DNA of 64,000 bases, taken from the NCBI RefSeq assembly GCF_019669905.1, contig NZ_AP019777.1, forward strand, positions 3,720,001-3,784,000, read 5' to 3'. Source of the stretch: Methylomonas koyamae. GTDB taxonomy: Bacteria; Pseudomonadota; Gammaproteobacteria; Methylococcales; Methylomonadaceae. A program made the translations under genes and the position numbers. Shown here piece after piece: positions 54,519 to 63,266 of this stretch; the first letter of the stretch is position 1; each line of letters opens with the position of its first letter. The notes under the pieces were generated by a model. The model made no database searches. It was not told the origin of the DNA and saw nothing but the letters and a program-made list of their open reading frames with translations.

Positions 54519-56171
54519 ATGGCGATCAACGACGAACATTTGCTGGAAGCCGGCCTTCGCTGCGGTTTGGTCGAGGCGGCGCTGGTGGAACGGCTGCGGC
54601 TGGAAGCCCGGCGCCAACGCCTGAGCCTGCTGGCAATGGTGCAAGCGCATTACCGATTTCCGTTGGCGGCGTTGTACCGGGCCGTGGCCGAACAATACCG
54701 AATCCCGTACATCGATCTGGACGCGATGCAGGTGGAGACCGCGCTGCTGAAAAAAATTCCGCCCAGCCTGGTGCAACGCAAACTGCTGCTGCCGGTCGGC
54801 AACGGCGAACGGGTGCTGCTGGCCTGCGGCGATCCGGGCGACCGGGCCGGCATCGATTCGGTGCAGCGTTTGCTGGGGCAAACCTTGCCGCTGGCCATGG
54901 CCGACCTGGATTTGCTCCGGCTCAAAATAGCGCGGGCGCTCGCCGCCAAGAACGCCCCCGATAGCGACGCGGCGGCAACGGCGGCAGCCGACTCCGACCT
55001 GGTGGCGGTGCTGGACGGCATCATCCGCGAGGCCTATTTTCACCGCGCCTCAGACATCCATTTGCTGCCGGATGCCGAAGGGCTACGGGTAAGGCTGCGG
55101 GTGGACGGCAAATTGCGCGATTTTCCGCTGGCGGCCGGTCCGGGGACCGCGGCGGCGCTGGTGTCGCGGGTCAAGGTACTGGCCGGCCTGGATATTGCCG
55201 AGCAACGCATGCCGCAGGACGGCGGCTTTTCCTACCATTTGCCGCGGCCGATCGATAAGGGTTTCAACATCCGGGTAGCGACCGCGCCGACCCGGTTGGG
55301 CGAACGCATCACGCTGCGTTTGCTGGGCCAGGAAACGTTCGGCCTGACCCTGGCCGACCTAGGCATGATGGACGAAGACTTGCTGCATTTCCGCAAAATC
55401 ATCCACCGCCCCTACGGCATGGTGCTGCTGACCGGGCCGACCGGCAGCGGCAAATCCACGACCTTGTTCGCCGCGCTGCAGGAAATCAACCGGCCCGACA
55501 TCAACATCATGACCGTGGAAAACCCGATCGAGTACGTGATGCACGGAGTGTCGCAAGTTCAGACCGGGCCGAAGATCGGCTTTGCCGACGCCTTGCGTTC
55601 GTTTCTGCGCCACGACCCGGACGTGCTGATGGTCGGCGAGATCCGCGACCACGAGACCGCCGACGTCGCGGTCAAGGCGGCGATGACCGGCCACCTGGTG
55701 TTTTCCACGCTGCATACCAACAACGCGGTCAGCGCGGTCACCCGCTTGATCGACATCGGTTGCGAGCCGTTTCTGATCGGCTCCACCGTCGCGGCGGTGA
55801 TCGCCCAGCGTCTGGTACGGCGGCTGTGCCCGCATTGCCGGCGGCCGCGCCAGGCCACGCCGGCGGAACAGGCCGAGTTGGGCCGCGACGGCGATGCCGT
55901 CGACCTGTACGAGCCTGGCGGCTGCGTGCACTGCCAGGGCAGCGGCTTCCGCGGCCGGCTGGGCTTATTCGAAACCCTCTGGCTGGACGAACCTCTGGCC
56001 CGGCTGGTGGCGCGCGGCGCCGACGAGGAAACCCTGGAGGCCGGCGCCGGCGAACGTCTGAGTTTCATGTGGGAGGACGGCTGCCGCAAGGTGCTGCTGG
56101 GCATGACCACGCTGGACGAAGTGCGCGACGTGGCGGTGCGCAAAACCCGCGCCCCTAACGGAGTAAGCTGA
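54519..56171 (+). CDS. gspE: Type IV filament assembly ATPase (GspE/PilB family)
   Basis: 550 residues. Hexameric AAA+-like ATPase that drives subunit polymerisation. N-terminal T2SSE_N-like helical domain (about 1-130) without a clear MshEN repeat. Then the N2 domain (FHRASDIHLLPDAEGLRVRLRVDG) and the core: Walker A GPTGSGKSTT, Asp box, Walker B DPDVLMVGEIRD, His box TGHLVFSTLHTN, and the tetracysteine zinc site CPHC...CVHC. All residues needed for activity are present. A retraction ATPase (PilT) is not encoded in the window. Confidence 0.95.
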   Translation: MAINDEHLLEAGLRCGLVEAALVERLRLEARRQRLSLLAMVQAHYRFPLAALYRAVAEQYRIPYIDLDAMQVETALLKKIPPSLVQRKLLLPVGNGERVLLACGDPGDRAGIDSVQRLLGQTLPLAMADLDLLRLKIARALAAKNAPDSDAAATAAADSDLVAVLDGIIREAYFHRASDIHLLPDAEGLRVRLRVDGKLRDFPLAAGPGTAAALVSRVKVLAGLDIAEQRMPQDGGFSYHLPRPIDKGFNIRVATAPTRLGERITLRLLGQETFGLTLADLGMMDEDLLHFRKIIHRPYGMVLLTGPTGSGKSTTLFAALQEINRPDINIMTVENPIEYVMHGVSQVQTGPKIGFADALRSFLRHDPDVLMVGEIRDHETADVAVKAAMTGHLVFSTLHTNNAVSAVTRLIDIGCEPFLIGSTVAAVIAQRLVRRLCPHCRRPRQATPAEQAELGRDGDAVDLYEPGGCVHCQGSGFRGRLGLFETLWLDEPLARLVARGADEETLEAGAGERLSFMWEDGCRKVLLGMTTLDEVRDVAVRKTRAPNGVS

Positions 56172-56172
56172 G

Positions 56173-57396
56173 ATGGCGGAATTCGTTTACACGGCGCTCG
56201 ACGAGCGCGGCAACGAAACCGGCGGCAGGATACAAGCCGACGATGCCGGCAGCGCCGCCGGCCAATTGCGCCGGCGCGGCCTGCGGGTATTGGAATTGCG
56301 GCCGGCGCGCGGCAGCGGCGGCTTTCTGGGCCAGGCCAATTTCAGCGACTGGCTGGCCTCGCAGCGTTCGGTCACCACCACCGCGCTGATTTTTTTCTTC
56401 CGCCAAATGAGTTTCATGCTGCATGCCGGCCTGCCGGTGGCACAGGCGCTGGAACTGGCCCAGGCCCAGTTGAGCAATCCGCGGCTGAATTTAACCTTGC
56501 GCTTGATGTTGAAAGACATTCAGGCCGGCCAGTCGCTGTCGTCGACCATGGCCAAACACAAGGCGGTGTTTCCGGAAATGGCCGTCAACCTGGTGGTGGC
56601 CGGCGAAACCACCGGCGACCTGGACCAGATCATGGAACGGCTGGCGGCGCATCTGGACAAAAAAGCCGCCCTGCGGGCGCAAACCGTCAACGCGATGATT
56701 TACCCGGCCATCGTCGTGCTGGCGGCAATCGGCGTCGGCATTTTCATGGTGGTGAAAATCATCCCCAAGTTCAGCAAGTTTCTGTTGGGCAAGGGTAAGG
56801 CGCTGCCGCCGTCGACCCAGTTGCTGGTCGACATTTCGGACTACGTCCGCCTGAACGGGTTTTACCTGGCCGGCGGTGCGGCCGCCCTGGTGGTGTTGGT
56901 ATTGCTGGTTTACCAGACCCGCAACGGCCGCTTGTGGATCGACCGTTTTCTGTTGCGGCTGCCGGTAATCGGTTCGCTGCTGGTGACCGGCTCGATGGCG
57001 CAGATGAACTGGGCGCTGTCGATTCTGCTGCGCAGCGGCGTCACGGTGTTCGATTCGTTGAAGATTACCGCCAACCTGCTCGGCAACCGGGTTTACGCCG
57101 ACCAGTTGCACTACGCTTCGAACCTGATTCTGGAAGGCCGCGACATTGCCCGCAGCATCGAGCATCCGCGCATGCCGCCGCTGGTGGTGCAGATGGTCGC
57201 GGTCGGCGAAGGCACCGGCGCGTTGGACGAGGTGTTGCAGGAACTGGGGATTTATTACGAAAAACTGCTGGAAATCGCGATCAAGCGTTTGTCGGCTTTG
57301 ATCGAACCGGCAATGATTCTGGTGATCGGCTCGATGGTCGGCTTTGTCTATTATGCCTTCTTTCAGGCCTTATTCTCTTTGGTATCGGGGCGTTAA
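56173..57396 (+). CDS. gspF: Type IV filament inner-membrane platform protein (GspF/PilC family)
   Basis: 407 residues, one base after gspE. It has the two T2SF domains: the first with FFFRQMSFMLHAGLPVAQALELA and GQSLSSTMAKHKAVFPEMAVNLVVAGETTGDLDQIMERLA, the second with MAQMNWALSILLRSGVTVFDSLKI and MVAVGEGTGALDEVLQELGIYYE. Three membrane helices. N-terminal YTALDERGNETGGRIQADD is the usual family start. It receives the ATPase motion and extrudes subunits. Confidence 0.95.
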   Translation: MAEFVYTALDERGNETGGRIQADDAGSAAGQLRRRGLRVLELRPARGSGGFLGQANFSDWLASQRSVTTTALIFFFRQMSFMLHAGLPVAQALELAQAQLSNPRLNLTLRLMLKDIQAGQSLSSTMAKHKAVFPEMAVNLVVAGETTGDLDQIMERLAAHLDKKAALRAQTVNAMIYPAIVVLAAIGVGIFMVVKIIPKFSKFLLGKGKALPPSTQLLVDISDYVRLNGFYLAGGAAALVVLVLLVYQTRNGRLWIDRFLLRLPVIGSLLVTGSMAQMNWALSILLRSGVTVFDSLKITANLLGNRVYADQLHYASNLILEGRDIARSIEHPRMPPLVVQMVAVGEGTGALDEVLQELGIYYEKLLEIAIKRLSALIEPAMILVIGSMVGFVYYAFFQALFSLVSGR

Positions 57397-57843
57397 ATGA
57401 AGTTGTCCAATTCGGTCGGGCCGCTGGCCGGCTCAGTATTCTCGTTGCTCGCCGCAACTGTGCAGGCGTTGGAAGCGCCGGCCGTGCCGCTGCCGGACAA
57501 TCCGCCAGCCGCTACCGCGTTGCGCGATCCGTTCACCCCCAGCGCGCTGATGTACGAGACCGCAGGCGCCCAGGGCAATGCCGCCGGCGGTTACGGCTTT
57601 CTGCCGAACCAGGAAGCGATGAAAGTGCCGAAGTTGAAGTTGCGCGGCCTGCTAAATCCGTCCGGCAAGGCCTTTATCGCCTTGCTGGAAGTCGGCGGCG
57701 TCGGCACCTTCATGGTCCGTGAGGGCGACGAGTTCAATTTCGATCCGTCGCAACCCAAGAATGCGATCCGGGTCAGCAAGATTACCCGGCTCAGCGTCAC
57801 CGTCGAAACCGGCACGCTCGGCTCGATCCGGGTACTGCGCTGA
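57397..57843 (+). CDS. PilP/GspC-like periplasmic protein
   Basis: 148 residues starting directly after the gspF stop. Signal peptide (VFSLLAATVQALEA), a proline-rich linker with ALRDPFTPSAL (RDPF is common in this group), and a homology-region-like beta domain: LKLRGLLNPSGKAFIALLEVGGVGTFMVREGDEF followed by IRVSKITRLSVTVETG. PilP and GspC HR domains contact the secretin N0 domain. Last gene of the filament block; convergent with the ABC exporter with a 9-base gap. Confidence 0.78.
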   Translation: MKLSNSVGPLAGSVFSLLAATVQALEAPAVPLPDNPPAATALRDPFTPSALMYETAGAQGNAAGGYGFLPNQEAMKVPKLKLRGLLNPSGKAFIALLEVGGVGTFMVREGDEFNFDPSQPKNAIRVSKITRLSVTVETGTLGSIRVLR

Positions 57844-57852
57844 CGGCCGCCC

Positions 57853-58965
57853 TTAATACAGGCGGCGGCGAAACAACCAGCCGGCGCAGCTCAGGCAGAA
57901 CAGGCCGATGATAGCCAGCGGCCAGTATTGGTCGAGCAGATCGGCCGTTTGCAAGCCTTGCAGGAACACGCCGCGGATGATGACCAGAAAATAGCGCAGC
58001 GGGTTGATCAGCGTGAAATGCTGCACCAGTTCCGGCATGTTTTCGATCGGCGTGGCGTAGCCGGACAAAATCACACCGGGCACGATCACCAGAAAGCCGC
58101 CGAGCAGGCCTTGTTGCTGGGTCAGCGACAGCGACGAAATCATCAGACCAACACCGATCACCGAAAACACGTACAGCACGATCCCCAGATATAGCGCCGG
58201 CAGACTGCCCAACAGCGGCACCCGGAACCAGAACACGGCGAAAAAAATGCTGAGCGAGGCTTCCAGCACGCCGATGATCAGGCCCGGTATCGCCTTGCCC
58301 AGCAGAATTTCGGTCGGGGTAAACGGCGTCACCAGCAACTGGTCGAAGGTGCCCTGCTCCCGCTCGCGCGCCACCGACAAAGCCGACACCGTCATCGTCA
58401 CGACCAAGGTCAACAGGCCGACGATGCCCGGCACGATAAACCAGCGGCTTTCCAGATTCGGGTTGAACCAGGCCCGCAGCACCAGTTCCGCCGGCGGCCC
58501 GGCCTGACCGCGGCTGGCCGCCCAATCGCTATTGAACCGGCTCAGCACCGAACGCAGGTAACCCTGGGCGATTTGAGCGGTATTCGAATCGCGCCCGTCC
58601 AGCAACACCTGCAAACTGGCCGGCTGCCGCCCGCCGAGCAGATCGCGACTGAAATTACGGCCGACATGCAACACCAGCAGTACCTGCCTGCTGTCCAGCG
58701 CCGCGGCGATCTGTTCCTGCCGGGTAATCCGCAGCTCTTCGCGAAACGCCGGGGCGCCGGTAAAGCGGGCGATCAAATCCCGGGAGGCTTGCCCAGTGTC
58801 TTCGTTGTAAATCGCAATCGGCATCTGGTTCAAATCGAAGGTGGCGGCGTAACTGAGCACGAACAATTGCACCAGCGGCGGCACGATCAGCACGAAGCGG
58901 CTTTTCTTGTCGCGCAGCAAATTCAAAAACTCCTTCGCCAACAACGCATAAACCCGCCACCACAT
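57853..58965 (-). CDS. ybhR: ABC-2 type permease, YbhR-like
   Basis: 370 residues. N-terminal helix (KSRFVLIVPPLVQLFVLSYAA), a periplasmic domain of about 140 residues, then five C-terminal helices including VPGIVGLLTLVVTMTVSALSVAREREQGTFDQLLVTPF, the ABC-2 signature. Pairs with the adjacent permease to form a heterodimeric channel powered by the YbhF-like ATPase. Three bases separate it from the upstream permease gene. Known YbhGFSR homologues affect drug and sodium efflux; the substrate here is unknown. Confidence 0.85.
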   Translation of the reverse strand: MWWRVYALLAKEFLNLLRDKKSRFVLIVPPLVQLFVLSYAATFDLNQMPIAIYNEDTGQASRDLIARFTGAPAFREELRITRQEQIAAALDSRQVLLVLHVGRNFSRDLLGGRQPASLQVLLDGRDSNTAQIAQGYLRSVLSRFNSDWAASRGQAGPPAELVLRAWFNPNLESRWFIVPGIVGLLTLVVTMTVSALSVAREREQGTFDQLLVTPFTPTEILLGKAIPGLIIGVLEASLSIFFAVFWFRVPLLGSLPALYLGIVLYVFSVIGVGLMISSLSLTQQQGLLGGFLVIVPGVILSGYATPIENMPELVQHFTLINPLRYFLVIIRGVFLQGLQTADLLDQYWPLAIIGLFCLSCAGWLFRRRLY

Positions 58966-58968
58966 GGC

Positions 58969-60090
58969 TTACTCCAAGCGGCGCGGCGCGCGCCACAAGG
59001 CCAGGGCCAGAAAGGCCGCGGCCATGACCAACAAGGCCAGCGCATTGGGCAGGATCACCTCCCAAACGTCGCCGGCCAAAAATACCGTTTGCAAAATCGC
59101 GACGAAATAACGCGCCGCCACCAGATGGGTAATCAGTTGCACCGCCGGCGGCATGCTGTCGATGTTGAAAATGAAACCGGACAAGATGAAAGCCGGTAAA
59201 AACGTAACGATGATTGCAATCTGGCCGGCGACGAACTGGTTTTTCGCGGCAATCGAAATCAGCAGGCCCATGCCCAGCGCCGCCAACAAGAACAAGGTAC
59301 CGGCCAGCAGCAGCACCCACAGCGAGCCGGCCAGCGGCACCTGAAACAAAAACACCGCCATGCCGATAGACAGCAACATGCCACCCATGCCCAGCAGGTA
59401 ATACGGCAGCAGTTTGCCAAGCAAGACTTCGCGCACCGTCACCGGCGTCGAAATCAGCGCTTCCATCGTGCCGCGCTCCCATTCCCGCGCCACCACCAAC
59501 GCGGTCAGCAACGCGCCGATCAGCGTCATGATCACGGCAATCAGGCCCGGCACCAGAAAATTGCGGCTGCGCAACGCGCTATTGAACCAGACCCGCGCTT
59601 CCAGTTGCACGGCGCGGTTGCCGGCTTGGCCGTTGCGTTCGGCGTGGGCGGCCAGCCATTTATCCCACACCCCCTGCACGTAACCGGACACCAGCCTGGC
59701 GGTATTGGCGTCGACGCCGTTCAGAATCACTTGAATCGGCGCCGGCGCATTCACCTGCAAGCGCCGGGCAAAGTCGCTCTGCAGATGAACGATGCCGTTG
59801 ATTTGCCGGGCCAACAAGGCCGCTTCGGCCTCGGGCAGATTGGCGAAATAACGCGGCGCGAAATAGTCGGATTGCTCGAAGCCGCCGGCGAATTCGCGCG
59901 CGGCCGGCGACGTTTGCTCGATGACCAGTCCGATGGGCACCTGCTTGGCGTCGAGCGACACGCCGTAACCGAACAGCAACAGCAGAAATACCGGCATCGC
60001 GAACGCAATCGCCAGACTGCTGGGATCGCGCCAGACTTGCAGGAACTCCTTGCGCATCAAACCGCGCAAACGCAATCCAAAACCGTTCAT
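58969..60090 (-). CDS. ybhS: ABC-2 type permease, YbhS-like
   Basis: 373 residues from the ATG at 60090; a much longer open frame upstream is a shadow of the ATPase gene. N-terminal helix (LAIAFAMPVFLLLLFGYGVSL), periplasmic domain, then VPGLIAVIMTLIGALLTALVVAREWERGTMEALISTPV and further helices. Paralogous to the following permease. ATGA overlap with the ATPase gene. Confidence 0.85.
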   Translation of the reverse strand: MNGFGLRLRGLMRKEFLQVWRDPSSLAIAFAMPVFLLLLFGYGVSLDAKQVPIGLVIEQTSPAAREFAGGFEQSDYFAPRYFANLPEAEAALLARQINGIVHLQSDFARRLQVNAPAPIQVILNGVDANTARLVSGYVQGVWDKWLAAHAERNGQAGNRAVQLEARVWFNSALRSRNFLVPGLIAVIMTLIGALLTALVVAREWERGTMEALISTPVTVREVLLGKLLPYYLLGMGGMLLSIGMAVFLFQVPLAGSLWVLLLAGTLFLLAALGMGLLISIAAKNQFVAGQIAIIVTFLPAFILSGFIFNIDSMPPAVQLITHLVAARYFVAILQTVFLAGDVWEVILPNALALLVMAAAFLALALWRAPRRLE

Positions 60091-61850
60091 CCGCTTTGCC
60101 CGCCGCCGGCTTCGACCAGCCGGATGAAGGCGTCTTCCATCGTCGCCACCGGCTCGGCACCGCCCATTCGGCTGCGTTGCTTGATCTCGGCCGGCGTGCC
60201 GGCCGCCAAAATGTCGCCTTCGCGCATGATCAACAAGCGGTCGCAATATTCGGCTTCTTCCATGAAATGGGTCGTGACCAACACCGTCACCCCCTGCGCC
60301 GCCAATTGGTTGATCCTGGCCCAGAATTCGCGCCGCGCCAGCGGGTCGATGCCGGAAGTCGGTTCGTCCAGAAACAGAATTTCCGGCTCGTGCATCAACG
60401 CACAGGCCAAGGCCAGGCGCTGCTTGTAACCCAGCGGCAGATCGGCGCTGTTGTGCGCCAAAAAGTCTTGCAAACCGAACTGGGCCACCGCCCAAGCGAT
60501 CCGCTCCCGCCGCCGGCCTTGATGCAGGCCGTAGGCCTGGCTGAAGAATTCCAGATTCTGTTGCACCGATAGTTGGCCGTACAACGAGAATTTTTGCGAC
60601 ATATAGCCCAGCCGCGCCCGCGCTTGCGACGCGGCGCTGCGCAAATCCAGCCCCGCCACCCGCAAGCGGCCGTTGCTGGCAGGCAGCAGGCCGCACAGCA
60701 TGCGAAAGGTCGTGGTCTTGCCGGCGCCGTTGGCGCCCAGCAAACCGAAGATTTCGCCGCGGCCGACCTGGAACGACAGTTTTTTCACGGCCTGGAACCG
60801 GCCGAACCAACGGTCGACCTGATCGACTTCGATCACCGGATCTCGCATGCCGTCAAGCTTGGCGCCTGCTCCGTGAGGGTTGAAACAAACCGTCTCCGCA
60901 TCCGGTGCGTTGCTGCGGCGCCGGGTCAGCAACAAAATGAAGGCATCCTCCAGACGCGGCGCCACCGCCCGGCTGGCCACGGTCTCGGCGCCTGGAAACA
61001 ACTTGGACCAATCCGGCCGGCGACCCGGCCTGACCACGGTGCGTACAGCGCCGCTTTGCACCACGCTGTCGACCACGTCGGGGTGCGCCGTCAAGCGTTG
61101 TTGCAAGGCCCGGTTCGAGGTGCGGGGGCTGGACAGCAGGAAACTGCAATCCCGGGCCAGTGCGTGGAATGCGGCCGGCGCGTCCTGATGCAGAATTTCG
61201 CCGCGATCCAGCAACACCACGCGCTGGCAGCGTTCGGCTTCGTCCATGTAAGCGGTGCTGAGCAACACCGTGGTACCGAATTCGGCCACCAGCGTGGCAA
61301 TGATCTGCCACAACTCGCGGCGCGAGACCGGATCGACGCCGACCGAGGGTTCGTCCAACAACAGCAAGCGCGGCCGGTTCAATAAGGTGCAAGCCAAGCC
61401 CAGCTTTTGCTTCATGCCGCCGGACAAGCGGCCGGCCAAGCGGTCGCCGAACTTGGCCAGATTGGTCATCCGCATCAAATCGGCGAAGCGGTTGTGGCGT
61501 TCGTGTTGCGGTATGCCGTATAGATCGGCATACAGTTGCAGGTTTTCTTGTACGCTGAGGTCTTCGTACAGCCCGAAGCGCTGCGGCATGTAACCGATCA
61601 GGCTGTGCAACTGGCCGCCGGCCGTTACGCTATCCAAACCAAAGCTTTCGATACGGCCTTTATCAGGCAACAACAAGCCGGCAGCCAAACGCAACAAGGT
61701 GGTTTTGCCGGCGCCGTCCGGTCCGACCAGGGCGGTGATGCCGCCGGCCGGCAAGGCCAAATCGATGTCGCGCAGGGCCGGGCCGGATTCGGCAAAGGTC
61801 TTGCTGACCGCCGCAAAGCGCAGTGCAAAGCCGCTAACGGGCGAATTCAC
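60087..61850 (-). CDS. ybhF: Tandem ABC ATPase, YbhF-like
   Basis: 587 residues with two nucleotide-binding domains in one chain. First: Walker A GPDGAGKTT, signature LSGGMKQK, Walker B LLLLDEPSVGVDP. Second (from about residue 335): Walker A GANGAGKTT, signature position LPLGYKQR instead of LSGGxxQR, Walker B ILFLDEPTSGIDP. The altered second signature is a feature I recall for YbhF-type proteins, so the two ATP sites are probably unequal. It overlaps the genes on both sides by four bases. Confidence 0.9.
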   Translation of the reverse strand: MNSPVSGFALRFAAVSKTFAESGPALRDIDLALPAGGITALVGPDGAGKTTLLRLAAGLLLPDKGRIESFGLDSVTAGGQLHSLIGYMPQRFGLYEDLSVQENLQLYADLYGIPQHERHNRFADLMRMTNLAKFGDRLAGRLSGGMKQKLGLACTLLNRPRLLLLDEPSVGVDPVSRRELWQIIATLVAEFGTTVLLSTAYMDEAERCQRVVLLDRGEILHQDAPAAFHALARDCSFLLSSPRTSNRALQQRLTAHPDVVDSVVQSGAVRTVVRPGRRPDWSKLFPGAETVASRAVAPRLEDAFILLLTRRRSNAPDAETVCFNPHGAGAKLDGMRDPVIEVDQVDRWFGRFQAVKKLSFQVGRGEIFGLLGANGAGKTTTFRMLCGLLPASNGRLRVAGLDLRSAASQARARLGYMSQKFSLYGQLSVQQNLEFFSQAYGLHQGRRRERIAWAVAQFGLQDFLAHNSADLPLGYKQRLALACALMHEPEILFLDEPTSGIDPLARREFWARINQLAAQGVTVLVTTHFMEEAEYCDRLLIMREGDILAAGTPAEIKQRSRMGGAEPVATMEDAFIRLVEAGGGQSG

Positions 61851-62875
61851 GGCCGCGGGCCGCAGCCCGGTTGCGCCAACGGTTGCTGCCGGGTATCGAT
61901 AGTGACGCTGATCGGCATGCCCAGCCGCAATTGGTCTTGGCTATCGCAGACGAAGACCCGGATTTGGTAGACCAGGCTGGTGCGCAATTCGCTGGTTTCG
62001 ACGCTTTTCGGGGTGAATTCGGCGGTCGGCGATATATAACCCACCCAGCCGGGATAGGCTTTGTCGGGGAAGCTGTCGCTATAGACGCTGGCCGGCGCGC
62101 CTTGGCGGACCTTGCCCAGATCAGTTTCGGCCAGATAGGTTCTGGCCCACAGCGGCTGCGTCAGCGCCAGCGTCAACACCGGCGTCTGCGCGCCGGCCAT
62201 GTCGCCCGGTTCCAGGATGCGGTTCTGCACGACGCCGTCCTGCGGCGCGTACAAGTGGGCGTCGTTCCAGGCTTTCTCGGCCAATTGCAATGCGGCGCGG
62301 TCGGCCTCGACCTGAGCCTGGGCCGCCCGGATATCTTCGCGCCGAGGCCCGATCTCGGTCAGTGCATATTGCTGCTGCAAGGCCTGCAGATTCTCCCGCG
62401 CCGAGTCGTACTGGGCTTTGGCCTTATCGACCGACTCCACCGAACCGAGTTTGCGCGCGACCAGCGATTTCATCCGGGCCAATTCCTTTTCGGCCAGCAC
62501 CACCGCGGCTTCGGCGGCTTTGACGTCGTTGCCGGCTTTGCGGATTTCCTGCGGCCGGGAGCCGTGCAACAGTTTGTCGAGTTGGTGTTGGCGCACCGCC
62601 AGCGTCGCGGCCGCCTGATCCTTGGCATATTGAAAGCGCTCCAGCGCTTGCGTTGCCAACAACTGGCCACGTGAGACCCGCTCGCCCTCCTGCACCTCGA
62701 CTCGTTCGATCCGCTCCGGGTCGCGAAAACTCAAATCGACCTGGCGAATATCGATATTGCCGTGCAACAGCAACAGCTCCGGGTCGGCGCCGTTGCGTTT
62801 TCCCTGCCAGCCCAGGCCGACTGCGCCAACGGCGATTAACCCACCGATAATCGCCAACCTTCGTTTCGTCGCCAC
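61847..62875 (-). CDS. ybhG: HlyD-family membrane fusion protein, YbhG-like
   Basis: 342 residues from the GTG at 62875; the longer open frame upstream passes into a dispersed repeat. N-terminal anchor (LAIIGGLIAVGAVGLGW), lipoyl half (GNIDIRQVDLSFRDPERIERVEVQEGERVSRGQLLA in outline: VDLSFRDPERI, EGERVSRGQLLA), a long helical hairpin (about residues 80-190), second lipoyl half (HLYAPQDGVVQNRI) and beta-barrel. First gene of the ybhGFSR-type operon, linking the ABC-2 exporter to an outer-membrane channel, perhaps the NodT-type one at 26.6 kb. Confidence 0.87.
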   Translation of the reverse strand: MATKRRLAIIGGLIAVGAVGLGWQGKRNGADPELLLLHGNIDIRQVDLSFRDPERIERVEVQEGERVSRGQLLATQALERFQYAKDQAAATLAVRQHQLDKLLHGSRPQEIRKAGNDVKAAEAAVVLAEKELARMKSLVARKLGSVESVDKAKAQYDSARENLQALQQQYALTEIGPRREDIRAAQAQVEADRAALQLAEKAWNDAHLYAPQDGVVQNRILEPGDMAGAQTPVLTLALTQPLWARTYLAETDLGKVRQGAPASVYSDSFPDKAYPGWVGYISPTAEFTPKSVETSELRTSLVYQIRVFVCDSQDQLRLGMPISVTIDTRQQPLAQPGCGPRP

Positions 62876-63266
62876 GCTCCGTCCCCGCCTGTGTCCCAAT
62901 GTCGTTAAGTTAATGATGGTAGGAGCGGGCCATGCCCGCGACCAATCGCCTTCGGTCGCAGGCATGGCCTGCTCCTACCGGATTTGAACCAGCCGGCCCG
63001 ATCCTTAACTTAACGGCATCGGCCTGTGTCCTAAAGCCAGCAGTATAGCCAATGCCTAAGCCCAGGTTAAGCCGCCGGCCGGGTCGAGCGGGCACGCGCC
63101 GTTCCGCCTTGTTGCGGTTAAAGCCGGTAATTGCCTGCGAGTCTTTCGAAGCCAAAAACCGCATCTTGGGTTTTGCTTGGCGTTGATCCGCCAAAAACTG
63201 ACCGCTAGCTTAGAATTGCGAACGGCCGAATCCGAATCGATAACAGCTAGTCAGCGCTTATATGGA
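62876..63266. other. 391-base intergenic region, composition boundary
   Basis: No gene. It contains a palindromic dispersed repeat (listed next) and the transition from GC-rich DNA to the AT-rich right edge at about 63200. Confidence 0.6.
62918..62979. repeat. Dispersed palindromic repeat (GTAGGAGC type)
   Basis: GGTAGGAGCGGGCCATGCC pairs with GGCATGGCCTGCTCCTACC (one mismatch) around a short centre. This is the well-known GTAGGAGCGGGC...GCTCCTAC intergenic element. Confidence 0.8.
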
